Below are positions 34,713 through 42,431 of a stretch of 64,000 bases of DNA, piece after piece. The notes below the pieces were generated by a model. That model ran no database searches and had not been told where the DNA came from. It worked only from the letters and a program-made list of their open reading frames with translations. Source of the DNA: Paenibacillus brasilensis (GTDB lineage: Bacteria; Bacillota; Bacilli; Paenibacillales; Paenibacillaceae); NCBI RefSeq assembly GCF_009363115.1, contig NZ_CP045298.1, forward strand, positions 4,461,501-4,525,500. Direction: 5' to 3'. How positions within the stretch are numbered: the stretch's first letter is position 1; every line of letters starts with the position of its first letter. A program made the translations under genes and the position numbers.

Positions 34713-36469
34713 TAAGATACCTCCCCTGAGGTCAGATCAGATTCCACTTGTTGCCGTTCATACTGCTGCCGGTACCAGCCGCCAGCCTCAAGCAGCTCGC
34801 TGTGGGTTCCTTCCTCAATAATGCGTCCTTGCTCCAGCACGACGATCCGGTCTGCATGTTCGACAGCCGAGAGACGGTGAGTGGAGATCAGGGTTGTTTT
34901 ACCCGAGCGCTTACGTCGGATATTTTCAATAATACGTGCTTCCGTTCGGGCATCTACTGCTGACAGTGCATCGTCGAGCAACAAAATATCCGGGTCACCG
35001 ATAAAGGCGCGCGCCAGCGAGACCCGTTGCTTCTGGCCGCCGGACAGGGCAATACCTTTTTCCCCAACCAGTGTATCCAGTCCATCGGAGAGGGTGCCCA
35101 GATCCTGATCAAAGGCGGCAGTACGGATCGCTTCCATAATGTCGTCATCATCTGCACCAGGTTTACCGAACTGAATGTTCTCACGTACCGATTTGGAGAA
35201 CAAAATTTGCTCCTGTGGCACATATCCGATCCAGCTGTGCAGTTGTTCGACGGCAATGTCCTCCAGCCTTGTGCCAGAAATTAAAATATCACCGCTGCCT
35301 GTGGGGTACTCATGTAAAAGTTGTTTGAGCAAGGTGGACTTCCCGCTGCCGGTCCGACCGACAACGCCTAGCGTTTCACCACGTTTCAAATTCAGGCTCA
35401 CATGCGACAAATTATCGACAGTGGAGGTGGGATAACGGAAGGTAACGTCTTTTATCGTAATGGACTCAGGACGATTAACCGATACGGGATGGGCTGCATC
35501 CTGTACGTCTGGCTGGACATGGAGCGTTTCATTGACCCGATCCAGAGATGCGCTACCGCGCTGCATGATGTTAATCAGCTCGCCGATGGCAAACATCGGC
35601 CAAATCATCATCCCCAGATACATATTAAAGGAGACCAGCTCGCCCAGCGTGATATCGTTATGAAATACCAGATAAATTCCATAGCCGAGACCGATGACGT
35701 AACTAAGTCCTACGCATAAGCGGATTGTGGGTTCAAAGAGGGCGTCCATTCGGGCGACTGCCAAATTTTTGCGAAATACATCCTCGGTAATATCTGCAAA
35801 ACGCTTTTCATCCATCCGCTCCTGGACATAGGCGCGAATGACCCGGATACCTGCCACTGATTCCAGCACCTGGTCGTTCATATCGCCAAATGCATCCTGT
35901 GCGAGTGTGTAGCGCTCGTGAACGGCTTTGCCGTAAATGCTCATGGCCAGCGCAATAAAAGGCAATGGCAGGATCGCCGCCAGTGTCAGCTTCCAGCTAA
36001 TCAGGGTGCCCATGGCAACGAGTACAACGGTCAGGTAGACCGTGGAGTCAGTCAGTGTCAGCATGCCGAAGCCTGCTGTACTGGCTACGGAGCGCAGATC
36101 GTTCGTGGCTCGAGCCATTAAATCACCTGTGCGATTACGCTCAAAAAAAGGCGGCGTCATCCGCAGCAGATGATTCATGAAGCGCGTGCGAAGCAGACGC
36201 TCCACCAGATTGGCACCACCGAACAGCTTGTGCATCCATATGTACGTAACGTAGTAGATGACGGCGAGAATACCCAAAATCATAAAAATATAACGCCAAA
36301 GGGAGGACCAGGAAATGGTACCGCGCACGATCTCATCAATGGCGCTGCCTAGCAGCCGAGGAGGAGCCAGCTCTACAATACCAACGGCTATCAGCATAAA
36401 CAATCCAATGAAATATCGGCTTCGTTCTCTTTTAAAAAACCAACCTAAATTTTTGAATACCGAAAACAA
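34712..36469 (-). CDS. bmrC: Heterodimeric ABC multidrug exporter subunit, BmrC (YheI)-like
   Basis: The half-transporter is about 585 residues, with six membrane segments and an NBD: Walker A GRTGSGKST, signature LSGGQKQR, H-loop STHRLSA. Walker B reads LLLDDALS, with Asp in place of the catalytic Glu, so this subunit carries the degenerate ATP site, as in BmrC. TTG 36469 is chosen because AAAGGA lies 11 nt upstream and the protein would start FSVFKNLGWFF-like, as in relatives; ATG 36481 abuts that ribosome binding site directly and is the alternative. The operon is preceded by a leader peptide and terminator. Confidence 0.88.
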   Translation of the reverse strand: MFSVFKNLGWFFKRERSRYFIGLFMLIAVGIVELAPPRLLGSAIDEIVRGTISWSSLWRYIFMILGILAVIYYVTYIWMHKLFGGANLVERLLRTRFMNHLLRMTPPFFERNRTGDLMARATNDLRSVASTAGFGMLTLTDSTVYLTVVLVAMGTLISWKLTLAAILPLPFIALAMSIYGKAVHERYTLAQDAFGDMNDQVLESVAGIRVIRAYVQERMDEKRFADITEDVFRKNLAVARMDALFEPTIRLCVGLSYVIGLGYGIYLVFHNDITLGELVSFNMYLGMMIWPMFAIGELINIMQRGSASLDRVNETLHVQPDVQDAAHPVSVNRPESITIKDVTFRYPTSTVDNLSHVSLNLKRGETLGVVGRTGSGKSTLLKQLLHEYPTGSGDILISGTRLEDIAVEQLHSWIGYVPQEQILFSKSVRENIQFGKPGADDDDIMEAIRTAAFDQDLGTLSDGLDTLVGEKGIALSGGQKQRVSLARAFIGDPDILLLDDALSAVDARTEARIIENIRRKRSGKTTLISTHRLSAVEHADRIVVLEQGRIIEEGTHSELLEAGGWYRQQYERQQVESDLTSGEVS

Positions 36470-36571
36470 GAGGAATCCCATCCTTTCATAACAAGCTCAT
36501 TCGAGAGTTGTGTACCATTTTGAAAAAACAACAGTAGCTTGTTGCCACGAACTTCATCGGGCAACAGGCAC

Positions 36572-36603
36572 AAAAAAGGCATACCGTCCGCAGACGATAT
36601 GCC
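36572..36603 (-). terminator. Attenuator terminator upstream of bmrCD
   Basis: On the minus strand GGCATATCGTC and GACGGTATGCC form a stem over a TGCG loop, followed by TTTTTT. It lies between the leader promoter and bmrC, 100 nt before the coding start, so it would stop transcription before the transporter unless it is disrupted. Confidence 0.85.
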
Positions 36604-36687
36604 TTAAATCTCAATATCATATGGCGCGCAGGTATTTTCAGCACACTCACCACTGAAAAACTGCTCAAGCACAGACAACCACTCGCA

Positions 36688-36801
36688 TTAAACCATACAA
36701 CGTAAATGGCCCAATTCCGAAAGGTGCGACAGGGGAGATGCTCCGGTATGAAGTTGTTGTGTGTGTAGATGTGGGTAAAATGTAATATGGAATTTTAGCA
36801 C
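36688..36801 (-). CDS. 37-codon leader peptide of the bmrCD attenuator
   Basis: GTG 36801 opens a 37-codon frame with AAAGGAG exactly 8 nt upstream. The peptide is His-rich (six His, in FHITFYPHLHTQQLH and LSHLSELGHLR) and is too short for routine gene finders. Bacillus bmrCD is controlled by a translated leader (BmrB) whose ribosome stalling by drugs blocks a terminator, and the layout here is the same. The frame continues past its TAA for 27 more sense codons (36604-36687), ending exactly at the terminator stem; that part could be a second small ORF or a remnant. Confidence 0.75.
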   Translation of the reverse strand: MLKFHITFYPHLHTQQLHTGASPLSHLSELGHLRCMV

Positions 36802-36895
36802 CGGAAACACTCCTTTCTTCCTCAAATTGGGTTCATTCTTACGCGAGTAAGCGTTCAAATTGTAATAAATTTCAAAATGGATCTCGTATGGTTGA

Positions 36896-36925
36896 ATCTT
36901 AACACCCTTTTTTGCGAATTGTCAA
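36896..36925 (-). promoter_or_regulatory. Sigma-A promoter of the bmrCD leader
   Basis: On the minus strand TTGACA (36925-36920), an 18-nt spacer and TAAGAT (36901-36896) lie about 95 nt before the leader peptide start. Confidence 0.7.
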
Positions 36926-36981
36926 ACCTTTTTCAAAAAAATGTATATGACTGTATCCAAAGACCAGCTTGAGCAGGGCGG

Positions 36982-37010
36982 TTGGTGGTCATTCCAAAAG
37001 ATGCTATGAT
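36982..37010 (+). promoter_or_regulatory. Promoter of the HesB-like gene
   Basis: TTGGTG, a 17-nt spacer and TATGAT end 44 nt before the start. Confidence 0.5.
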
Positions 37011-37053
37011 ATAGTTAACAGGATTTCATTGTACAAGGAGATGAGCGCAACGC

Positions 37054-37356
37054 ATGAGTATACAGGTAACTGAACCTGCGGCACAGTGGTACATTAAGGA
37101 GCTTGGCTTGAATGAAGGAGATGCGATCCGTTTTTTTGTTCGCTACAGTTCTGGCGGCGGGTTGCATCCAGGCTTTTCTCTGGGAATTTCCGTAGAGCCT
37201 CCGCAGCATCCCGTATTGCAGCATAAAGCGGCTGGCATTACGTTTTATATGGAGGATCAGGATTACTGGTATCTGAAGGGTCATGATCTGCAAGTCAAGT
37301 ATTTAGAGGAACATGATGACATTATTTACACCTACACCGAGGAAGCGCAAGTGTAA
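37054..37356 (+). CDS. HesB/YneR-family protein lacking cysteines
   Basis: The protein has 100 residues with the HesB/IscA-like fold pattern (ITxxAxxW at the start, IRFFVRYSSGGGLHPGFSLGI in the middle). It has no cysteine at all, so it cannot ligate an Fe-S cluster as IscA/SufA do. This is the YneR-type branch of unknown function. The ribosome binding site is AAGGAG. Confidence 0.8.
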   Translation: MSIQVTEPAAQWYIKELGLNEGDAIRFFVRYSSGGGLHPGFSLGISVEPPQHPVLQHKAAGITFYMEDQDYWYLKGHDLQVKYLEEHDDIIYTYTEEAQV

Positions 37357-37403
37357 TGTCCCAACGACAAAAATAGTATACAAGAGCTGTTCATCGACAT
37401 GAA

Positions 37404-37464
37404 AAAGCGGCGGAGCATCGTGCTGCAGGGGTTAACCTGCGTAAGATACTTCGCCGCTTTATTG
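37404..37464. terminator. Bidirectional hairpin between converging genes
   Basis: AAAGCGGCG and CGCCGCTTT enclose an inner GCAGG..CCTGC hairpin, with short T runs outward on both strands, between the HesB-like gene and the converging 170-residue gene. Confidence 0.6.
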
Positions 37465-37487
37465 TGTTTAAGGCGATGAGGCGTATG

Positions 37488-38000
37488 TTAAGGGTTGTTA
37501 AACATCGGATCGTCGACCGCAAAATCAAAATCATCAATGTCATATACATGTACAGGTACAGAAGCTTCAATAATGCGGTGAATCCAGTCCAATTGATCTG
37601 TCAAAATGGGCAATGCTTCACGCTGGGCGGTCAGTACCAGCTCGGTTTCGATTGGATCAAAATATTCCCCATAGTGCGCCGTATCCACAGCATTAATAAC
37701 AATGAGCGAGGTGTTGGCATCGAAAAGAATGGGCAAGCTTTTGGCCCAGGGCATCTGAAGGGCACGCCGTATTTTTTTCTGATTCAATGGTTCTTCAAAA
37801 TAGCTGATAAGCTCACTTACCTTTCGCTTCACATGCTGATCGTCCATAGGATTATCCATAAGAGGCTCCGCGCTATCCTGAAACTCGTATAGCTCCAGCA
37901 GCGATGTATAAGGCACTATATATTCCACAGGGGCGGGAGATGTAAGCAACTGGCCGTATATGGCCACCATTACAGCTTCCGTTACAAATTGTCGAGACAT
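37488..38000 (-). CDS. Conserved-looking hypothetical protein, 170 residues
   Basis: I do not recognise this soluble, acidic protein. It starts MSRQFVTEAVMVAIYGQLL and has a mixed alpha/beta composition, with an acidic tail YDIDDFDFAVDDPMF. AGGAGGCTTGACCG lies upstream as a good ribosome binding site, and codon use resembles the neighbours. No signal peptide or membrane segment is visible. It is followed by the terminator at about 37460. Confidence 0.7.
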   Translation of the reverse strand: MSRQFVTEAVMVAIYGQLLTSPAPVEYIVPYTSLLELYEFQDSAEPLMDNPMDDQHVKRKVSELISYFEEPLNQKKIRRALQMPWAKSLPILFDANTSLIVINAVDTAHYGEYFDPIETELVLTAQREALPILTDQLDWIHRIIEASVPVHVYDIDDFDFAVDDPMFNNP

Positions 38001-38110
38001 CGGTCAAGCCTCCTGCATTTACCAAATTATGCGATAAGAGTATAACACAAAAGCGGGACTAAATTCAGTCCGACATGCAGATTGCTTTATATATGACCTC
38101 AGCCAAGGAT

Positions 38111-38554
38111 TTAGGAGCGGCCGATCAACAAAGACAGCAATCCGGCGGCAATAAGTGGCCCTACAGGAACTCCTTTAAAAAAGGCAACGCCAATGACAGT
38201 CCCGATAAGCAGACCTGTCACAATAATAGGCTGACCAGACATCAGGATTGCACCGCGACCGCCAAGATAGGCTACCAGGATGCCGATGGCAATCGCAAGC
38301 AGCGACTTCCAGTGCATAAAGGAGTCCATCACTTGATTAATGCTGATTTTACCGCTGGCTAGCGGAGTCATGACCCCAATCGTCAGAATAATAATTCCAA
38401 TCGTCAAGCCGTACTTTTCGAGCCAAGGGAAAGCAGAATGAAAACTGGTTACCCGCAACAGCAATAATACAACCATGGCGATGGTTACGGTGGAATTGCC
38501 GCTGATAATTCCAAGACCAGCTAGCGCCAGTAAAATAAGTGAGCTGTAATCCAT
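38111..38554 (-). CDS. DUF441 (YtwI-like) membrane protein
   Basis: The 147-residue protein has four to five hydrophobic segments and conserved Gly/Pro turns (GIIILTIGVMTPLASGKIS, GVPVGPLIAAGLLSLL), matching DUF441 in length and pattern. Function unknown. ATG 38554 is downstream of AAGGAGAAC and starts 14 nt after the ypdA stop, so the two are probably co-transcribed. Confidence 0.85.
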   Translation of the reverse strand: MDYSSLILLALAGLGIISGNSTVTIAMVVLLLLRVTSFHSAFPWLEKYGLTIGIIILTIGVMTPLASGKISINQVMDSFMHWKSLLAIAIGILVAYLGGRGAILMSGQPIIVTGLLIGTVIGVAFFKGVPVGPLIAAGLLSLLIGRS

Positions 38555-38567
38555 TTCAGTGTTCTCC

Positions 38568-39548
38568 TTAGTTCGTTTGGCTTCGTATATGCTCAGCAAT
38601 TTGACGTCCATGCCAGCGACCTGTTTCAATGAATACCTCATTGGCATTGCTGCCGGAAGCGATCACGCCTGCGACATAGATACCTGGTATATTCGTTTCC
38701 ATCGTGGCAGGATCAAACTCGGGTTTATCCATATCTTCGGCCATATGGACGCCGACAGATTCCAGTAGTTTTCGTTCCGGGTGAAACCCGGTCAGTGCCA
38801 GCACAAAATCATTTTCCAATCGGAATGCTTCTGCATCCTGCGGAGTGACTACTACATGATCTGGATGAATTTCCGTAATACGAGCACCTAAGTGCAGCGT
38901 GATTTTTCCTTTTTGTACCATGCTGTCAAACAGTGGGCGCACCCACGGCTTAATGTATGGAGAAAGCTCGGTCCGACGATATACCATATCAATCGTAGCC
39001 CCAACCCGTACCAATTCCATCGCTGCATCTACTGCGGAGTTACTGCCACCGATGACTGCGACCCGGGTTCCTGTGTAAGGATGGGCTTCGCTGAAATAGT
39101 GAGTGACTTTATCTAATTCTTCCCCAGGAATGCCCAAATAGTTCGGATGGTCAAAATATCCTGTAGCCACTACGACATAGCGGGACGAATATGTTTGGGA
39201 TTTTCCACGCTTACTCATGGTATGAACAGTAAATGTACCGTCATCCTGACGAGCAATGGATCGAGCCTCCTCATAATGCTGAATGTTCAGGTTATAGTGT
39301 GTCGCTACTTTACGGTAATACGCCAAGGCTTCATGACGAAAAGGCTTGTCATTAGGGGTGCTGAACGGAACATCACCGATCTCCAGCAGTTCGGCGGTGC
39401 TAAAAAACTGCATGTTCGTCGGATACAGAAAAATAGAGTGGACAATGTTGCTTTTTTCAATAATAACGGTTTGCAAACCTTTGCGGCTGCATTCGATGGC
39501 AGCGGATAGCCCGCATGGACCGCCACCGATAACGATTACGTCGTGCAT
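38568..39548 (-). CDS. ypdA: YpdA-family bacillithiol disulfide reductase
   Basis: The 326-residue flavoprotein has the FAD motif IGGGPCGLSAA (GxGxxG) at residue 6 and the NAD(P)H motif VIGGSNSAVDAAME near 166. YpdA reduces oxidised bacillithiol, and the conserved Cys in GGGPCG is the known redox residue of the family. The expected FAD-binding C-terminal GVIASG is present. It is the first gene of a likely two-gene operon with DUF441. Confidence 0.9.
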   Translation of the reverse strand: MHDVIVIGGGPCGLSAAIECSRKGLQTVIIEKSNIVHSIFLYPTNMQFFSTAELLEIGDVPFSTPNDKPFRHEALAYYRKVATHYNLNIQHYEEARSIARQDDGTFTVHTMSKRGKSQTYSSRYVVVATGYFDHPNYLGIPGEELDKVTHYFSEAHPYTGTRVAVIGGSNSAVDAAMELVRVGATIDMVYRRTELSPYIKPWVRPLFDSMVQKGKITLHLGARITEIHPDHVVVTPQDAEAFRLENDFVLALTGFHPERKLLESVGVHMAEDMDKPEFDPATMETNIPGIYVAGVIASGSNANEVFIETGRWHGRQIAEHIRSQTN

Positions 39549-39766
39549 ATAGGTGAACCTCCAATGTATTGGTGTACTGCGTTAATTTATCGCAGGATCA
39601 GCATTGTGCATCACTTTCGAATCATTCCGATTTGCATTTTGATCCATGAAAACTGCTCTCTAAATGGATGAAAAATACACAGGTATGTAAGAAGTTTTCA
39701 AATAATAATCCTACCGCAATGCGCACATAATATCCAGCCGATTTCAGGAAGAAGTAATGGAGGGAT

Positions 39767-40336
39767 ATGATTGCGCTTGCTGATCCGACGCATATGCGTA
39801 TATTACTCCTTTTGTCCCGTGGAGAGATGCATGGTCAAGCGTTGGCAAAAAAGCTGAATTTATCCCAACCAACTGTTACGCATCATGCTTCCAAACTCCG
39901 TGAGGCTGGATTAATCAAAGAACGACGGGAGAAAAATACGGTTTATTTTACATTGAACCCGGAGCTGATCCGGCAGCATGCCGAGGCGACAGTACGTTTT
40001 ATCTTCGAAAAGGGAGAGGGTGAGGAAGAAATGTCAGAGCTTAATGAAACATTGGAGGCGACGGTTTTACGTAATTTTTTTGCCAAGGACGGCAAGCTGC
40101 GCCAAATTCCTGCACAGTACAAGAAAAAGCTGATCGTGCTTCAGATGCTGGCAGAAAAGCTGGAGCCGGGCCGCATTTATCCTGAACGTGAATTAAACGA
40201 GCGGATAAAACAGTACCATGAGGATTTTGCGACGATTCGACGTGAGCTGATTATGCATCAGTTTATGTACAGGGAACGGGAAATGTACGAATTGAATCCA
40301 CGTGAGATGTGGACGCGCTGGGATCAGGTGCCCTAA
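39767..40336 (+). CDS. ArsR-type HTH regulator with DUF2087 domain
   Basis: The protein has 189 residues. A winged helix-turn-helix of the ArsR type (about 1-70; LSQPTVTHHASKLREAGLIKERRE is the recognition region) is followed by a DUF2087 domain (about 100-185; GRIYPERELNERIKQYHEDFATIRRELI). The start MIALADPTHMR is shorter than usual for ArsR proteins, which carry a further helix; the in-frame TAA at 39755 prevents extension. GGAGG lies only 3 nt from this ATG. It is divergent from ypdA, a possible target. Confidence 0.8.
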   Translation: MIALADPTHMRILLLLSRGEMHGQALAKKLNLSQPTVTHHASKLREAGLIKERREKNTVYFTLNPELIRQHAEATVRFIFEKGEGEEEMSELNETLEATVLRNFFAKDGKLRQIPAQYKKKLIVLQMLAEKLEPGRIYPERELNERIKQYHEDFATIRRELIMHQFMYREREMYELNPREMWTRWDQVP

Positions 40337-40373
40337 ACGAAACTAAAAAACTGAAAAAAGTTTCGCGGCAGGC

Positions 40374-40402
40374 TTGACAGACGATTTATCGACTTGTATG
40401 AT
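40374..40402 (+). promoter_or_regulatory. Strong sigma-A promoter of the rsgA leader transcript
   Basis: A perfect TTGACA, a 17-nt spacer and TATGAT lie 30 nt before the leader ORF. Confidence 0.8.
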
Positions 40403-40432
40403 AAAGGAAATTTTAGGAGGAGGCGATGTTAT

Positions 40433-40504
40433 ATGCATACGAACAAGAACGGATGGGTTCAGCAGCAGAATGACTTGTCTCCCGCACGGGCGATGCTCAG
40501 CTAA
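40433..40504 (+). CDS. 23-codon leader peptide upstream of the rsgA-type gene
   Basis: ATG 40433 with GGAGGAGG 9 nt upstream opens a 23-codon frame (MHTNKNGWVQQQ..., ending ARAMLS). Its stop codon lies inside the 5' arm of a long hairpin (40495-40533), which is followed by a second hairpin and a terminator. This arrangement is what ribosome-controlled attenuation requires. The peptide matches nothing I know; an alternative ATG at 40426 in another frame has poor spacing. Confidence 0.6.
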   Translation: MHTNKNGWVQQQNDLSPARAMLS

Positions 40505-40592
40505 GACTATATAATATATAGTTTTGGCTCAGCAGTTGGTTGGACAGTAGAACCAACGAAATCCGCAGGGAGTGCTTTCCTGCGGATTTTTT
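40495..40592 (+). promoter_or_regulatory. Three consecutive hairpins forming an attenuator-like leader
   Basis: The first is an 18-bp imperfect stem at 40495-40512/40516-40533 (outer GCTCAGC/GCTCAGC-type pairing with G-U and one C-C mismatch). Next comes GTTGGTT/AACCAAC (40535-40557). The last is the terminator ATCCGCAGG/CCTGCGGAT (40561-40587) with a T run. All lie between the leader ORF and the rsgA-type gene. Confidence 0.65.
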
Positions 40593-40702
40593 ATGGTTAG
40601 GTGTCCTTTTACGGTTGTTGGTTCCGGGAAGTGGTCCGTGTGTAAGACTGCTTGAATGAACGGACGACGGATCATATGGGCCTTAGCCATACAATACATC
40701 CT

Positions 40703-40729
40703 CCGCAGGGATTTCCCTGCGGATTTTTT
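40703..40729 (+). terminator. Second terminator with the same core stem as the first
   Basis: CCGCAGGG and CCCTGCGG over an ATTT loop are followed by a T run. The stem core is nearly the same as that of the first terminator at 40561-40587, 140 nt upstream, so the leader contains a duplicated terminator. Confidence 0.7.
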
Positions 40730-40830
40730 GCATTGTTTGCTTGCGGGAAAAAAGGTTCACATCTCGAACAACGCTATTTTCGAACAACACAAAGATCAAA
40801 AAAACAAAGATAACTCTCAGGAGGAAAACG

Positions 40831-41928
40831 ATGAGTATACATGAATACGGTTGGTCTGATTATTGGAACGGTCATTGGGACCAATGGAAGCAAAGTTTTG
40901 AGGAGAGTGCAGGACATTCACAGCTACGGCCTGCCCGCTTGATCGCCGATTATGGTCAAAAAGTCAAGCTTATCACGATGGATGGGGAACGCTGGGGAGC
41001 CGCTTCTGGCAAGCTGCGTCATATCATTGATGATCCCGCCGAAATGCCGGCTGTCGGGGATTGGGTGGCGATCACTACACCGGATGAAGTGTCGGATGCT
41101 GTGATTCATGCCGTCCTGCCGCGCAAAAGCCGAATATCCCGGCAGGCTGCGGGCTTTGAGACAAAGGAGCAGCTGATAGCGACTAATGTGGATACCCTCT
41201 TTCTCGTAAATGCGTTGAATCATGATTTTAATGTGCGCAGATTGGAACGGTATTTGATTATGGCTTGGAACAGTGGGGTGAACCCGGTGGTCGTGTTGAG
41301 TAAGAGCGACCTATGTGACGATGTTGAAGCACGGATCGCAGAAGCGGAGGGGGTAGCTCCCGGTGTCCCTGTCATCGTTATTTCTGCTCTGCAAAACGAA
41401 GGTAGGGAGCAGTTGGAGGCGTTTCTTCAACCCGGCTGTACCATTGCCTTGACGGGCTCTTCCGGTAGCGGTAAATCAACGATTGTGAACTGGCTGTCCG
41501 GGGCCGAAGTTCAGCTTACACAGGATGTGAGGGAGGAAGACAGCCGGGGACGGCATACGACAACTCACCGACAGCTTTTTCCCATCGCCAAGCAAGCTGT
41601 CCTGCTGGATACGCCCGGCATGCGTGAGCTTAATCTGTGGGATGATTCCACGGGCGTCGCTCATACCTTTGCCGATATTACCGACATAGCGCAAAATTGT
41701 CGGTTTGCGGATTGCAAGCACAAGGGGGAAGCTGGATGCGCAGTGGAGGAAGCTGTGCAGACGGGGGGACTGTCAGAATCGAGGGTGAACAATTATCGCA
41801 AGATGCAGCGAGAGCTGGAATATCAGGCACGCAAGGAAGCGGATCGGCGGAGAAAGGATAGCCGTACCAGCACAACCACGGGCCGAAGGGATCAGCGAAG
41901 TGGTTGGCGACGGGATGTGGAGTGGTAA
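40831..41928 (+). CDS. rsgA: RsgA/YloQ-type circularly permuted GTPase
   Basis: The 365-residue protein has an OB-fold N-terminus, then the permuted GTPase order: G4-like LSKSD, then G1 GSSGSGKST, switch region TTTHRQLF, and G3 DTPGMREL. A C-terminal zinc knuckle CRFADCKHKGEAGC follows (C-x4-C-x-H-x5-C). RsgA acts in late 30S maturation. The basic, Arg-rich tail is longer than in YloQ, and an rsgA in the usual prpC-prkC context may exist elsewhere, so this could be a paralogue. ATG 40831 follows CAGGAGG. Confidence 0.87.
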   Translation: MSIHEYGWSDYWNGHWDQWKQSFEESAGHSQLRPARLIADYGQKVKLITMDGERWGAASGKLRHIIDDPAEMPAVGDWVAITTPDEVSDAVIHAVLPRKSRISRQAAGFETKEQLIATNVDTLFLVNALNHDFNVRRLERYLIMAWNSGVNPVVVLSKSDLCDDVEARIAEAEGVAPGVPVIVISALQNEGREQLEAFLQPGCTIALTGSSGSGKSTIVNWLSGAEVQLTQDVREEDSRGRHTTTHRQLFPIAKQAVLLDTPGMRELNLWDDSTGVAHTFADITDIAQNCRFADCKHKGEAGCAVEEAVQTGGLSESRVNNYRKMQRELEYQARKEADRRRKDSRTSTTTGRRDQRSGWRRDVEW

Positions 41929-42010
41929 GCCAAGCTGCATTGAAATATCATTTGTAAAAATACAAGAAAATTGATGAACTAATCGGCATATGGTGTAAAG
42001 GGGTGAGCAT

Positions 42011-42349
42011 ATGCCGAATTACAGCATTTTGGTGGATCTATCGGAGCGTCGTTTGTATTTAAAAGATGGCAGTCAGATCGTGCAAAGTTATCCGGTCGGT
42101 ATCGGTAAGTTGGCTACACAGACACCGTATGGACAATTTACGATCATTAACAAACAGCCCAATCCTGGGGGCCCTTTCGGAGCGTTCTGGATGGGGCTGT
42201 CCAAGCCGCATTATGGCATTCACGGCACCAATGATCCTTCATCTATTGGCCAGATGGTGTCACATGGCTGCATCCGAATGCAGAACAAGGATGTGCTTGA
42301 GCTTCAGGAGAAGGTAAGCGTGGGCACACCTGTCACGATCCAGTCTTAG
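42011..42349 (+). CDS. L,D-transpeptidase (YkuD domain only)
   Basis: The 112-residue protein consists of a YkuD domain alone, with the active-site signature HGTNDPSSIGQMVSHGCIRM that holds the catalytic His and Cys. It lacks a LysM domain and a clear signal peptide. L,D-transpeptidases form 3-3 peptidoglycan crosslinks, often in spore or stationary-phase walls. Start ATG 42011, ribosome binding site AAAGGGGTGAG. Confidence 0.88.
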   Translation: MPNYSILVDLSERRLYLKDGSQIVQSYPVGIGKLATQTPYGQFTIINKQPNPGGPFGAFWMGLSKPHYGIHGTNDPSSIGQMVSHGCIRMQNKDVLELQEKVSVGTPVTIQS

Positions 42350-42431
42350 CGGATTACTGACCGACAAAGAGTTCGACTTTTAGCTATGTGCGCTGGCCCA
42401 TTACGATTTGGGCTGGATAGGGATACGGGCT

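Noticed and set aside
34131..34715. A 194-codon plus-strand frame across bmrD
   Set aside because: It is antisense to a complete ABC exporter gene and shows no domain.
36486..36668. A 60-codon minus-strand frame upstream of bmrC
   Set aside because: It runs through the terminator and lacks a ribosome binding site; the 37-codon ORF upstream has both a good start and a fitting position.
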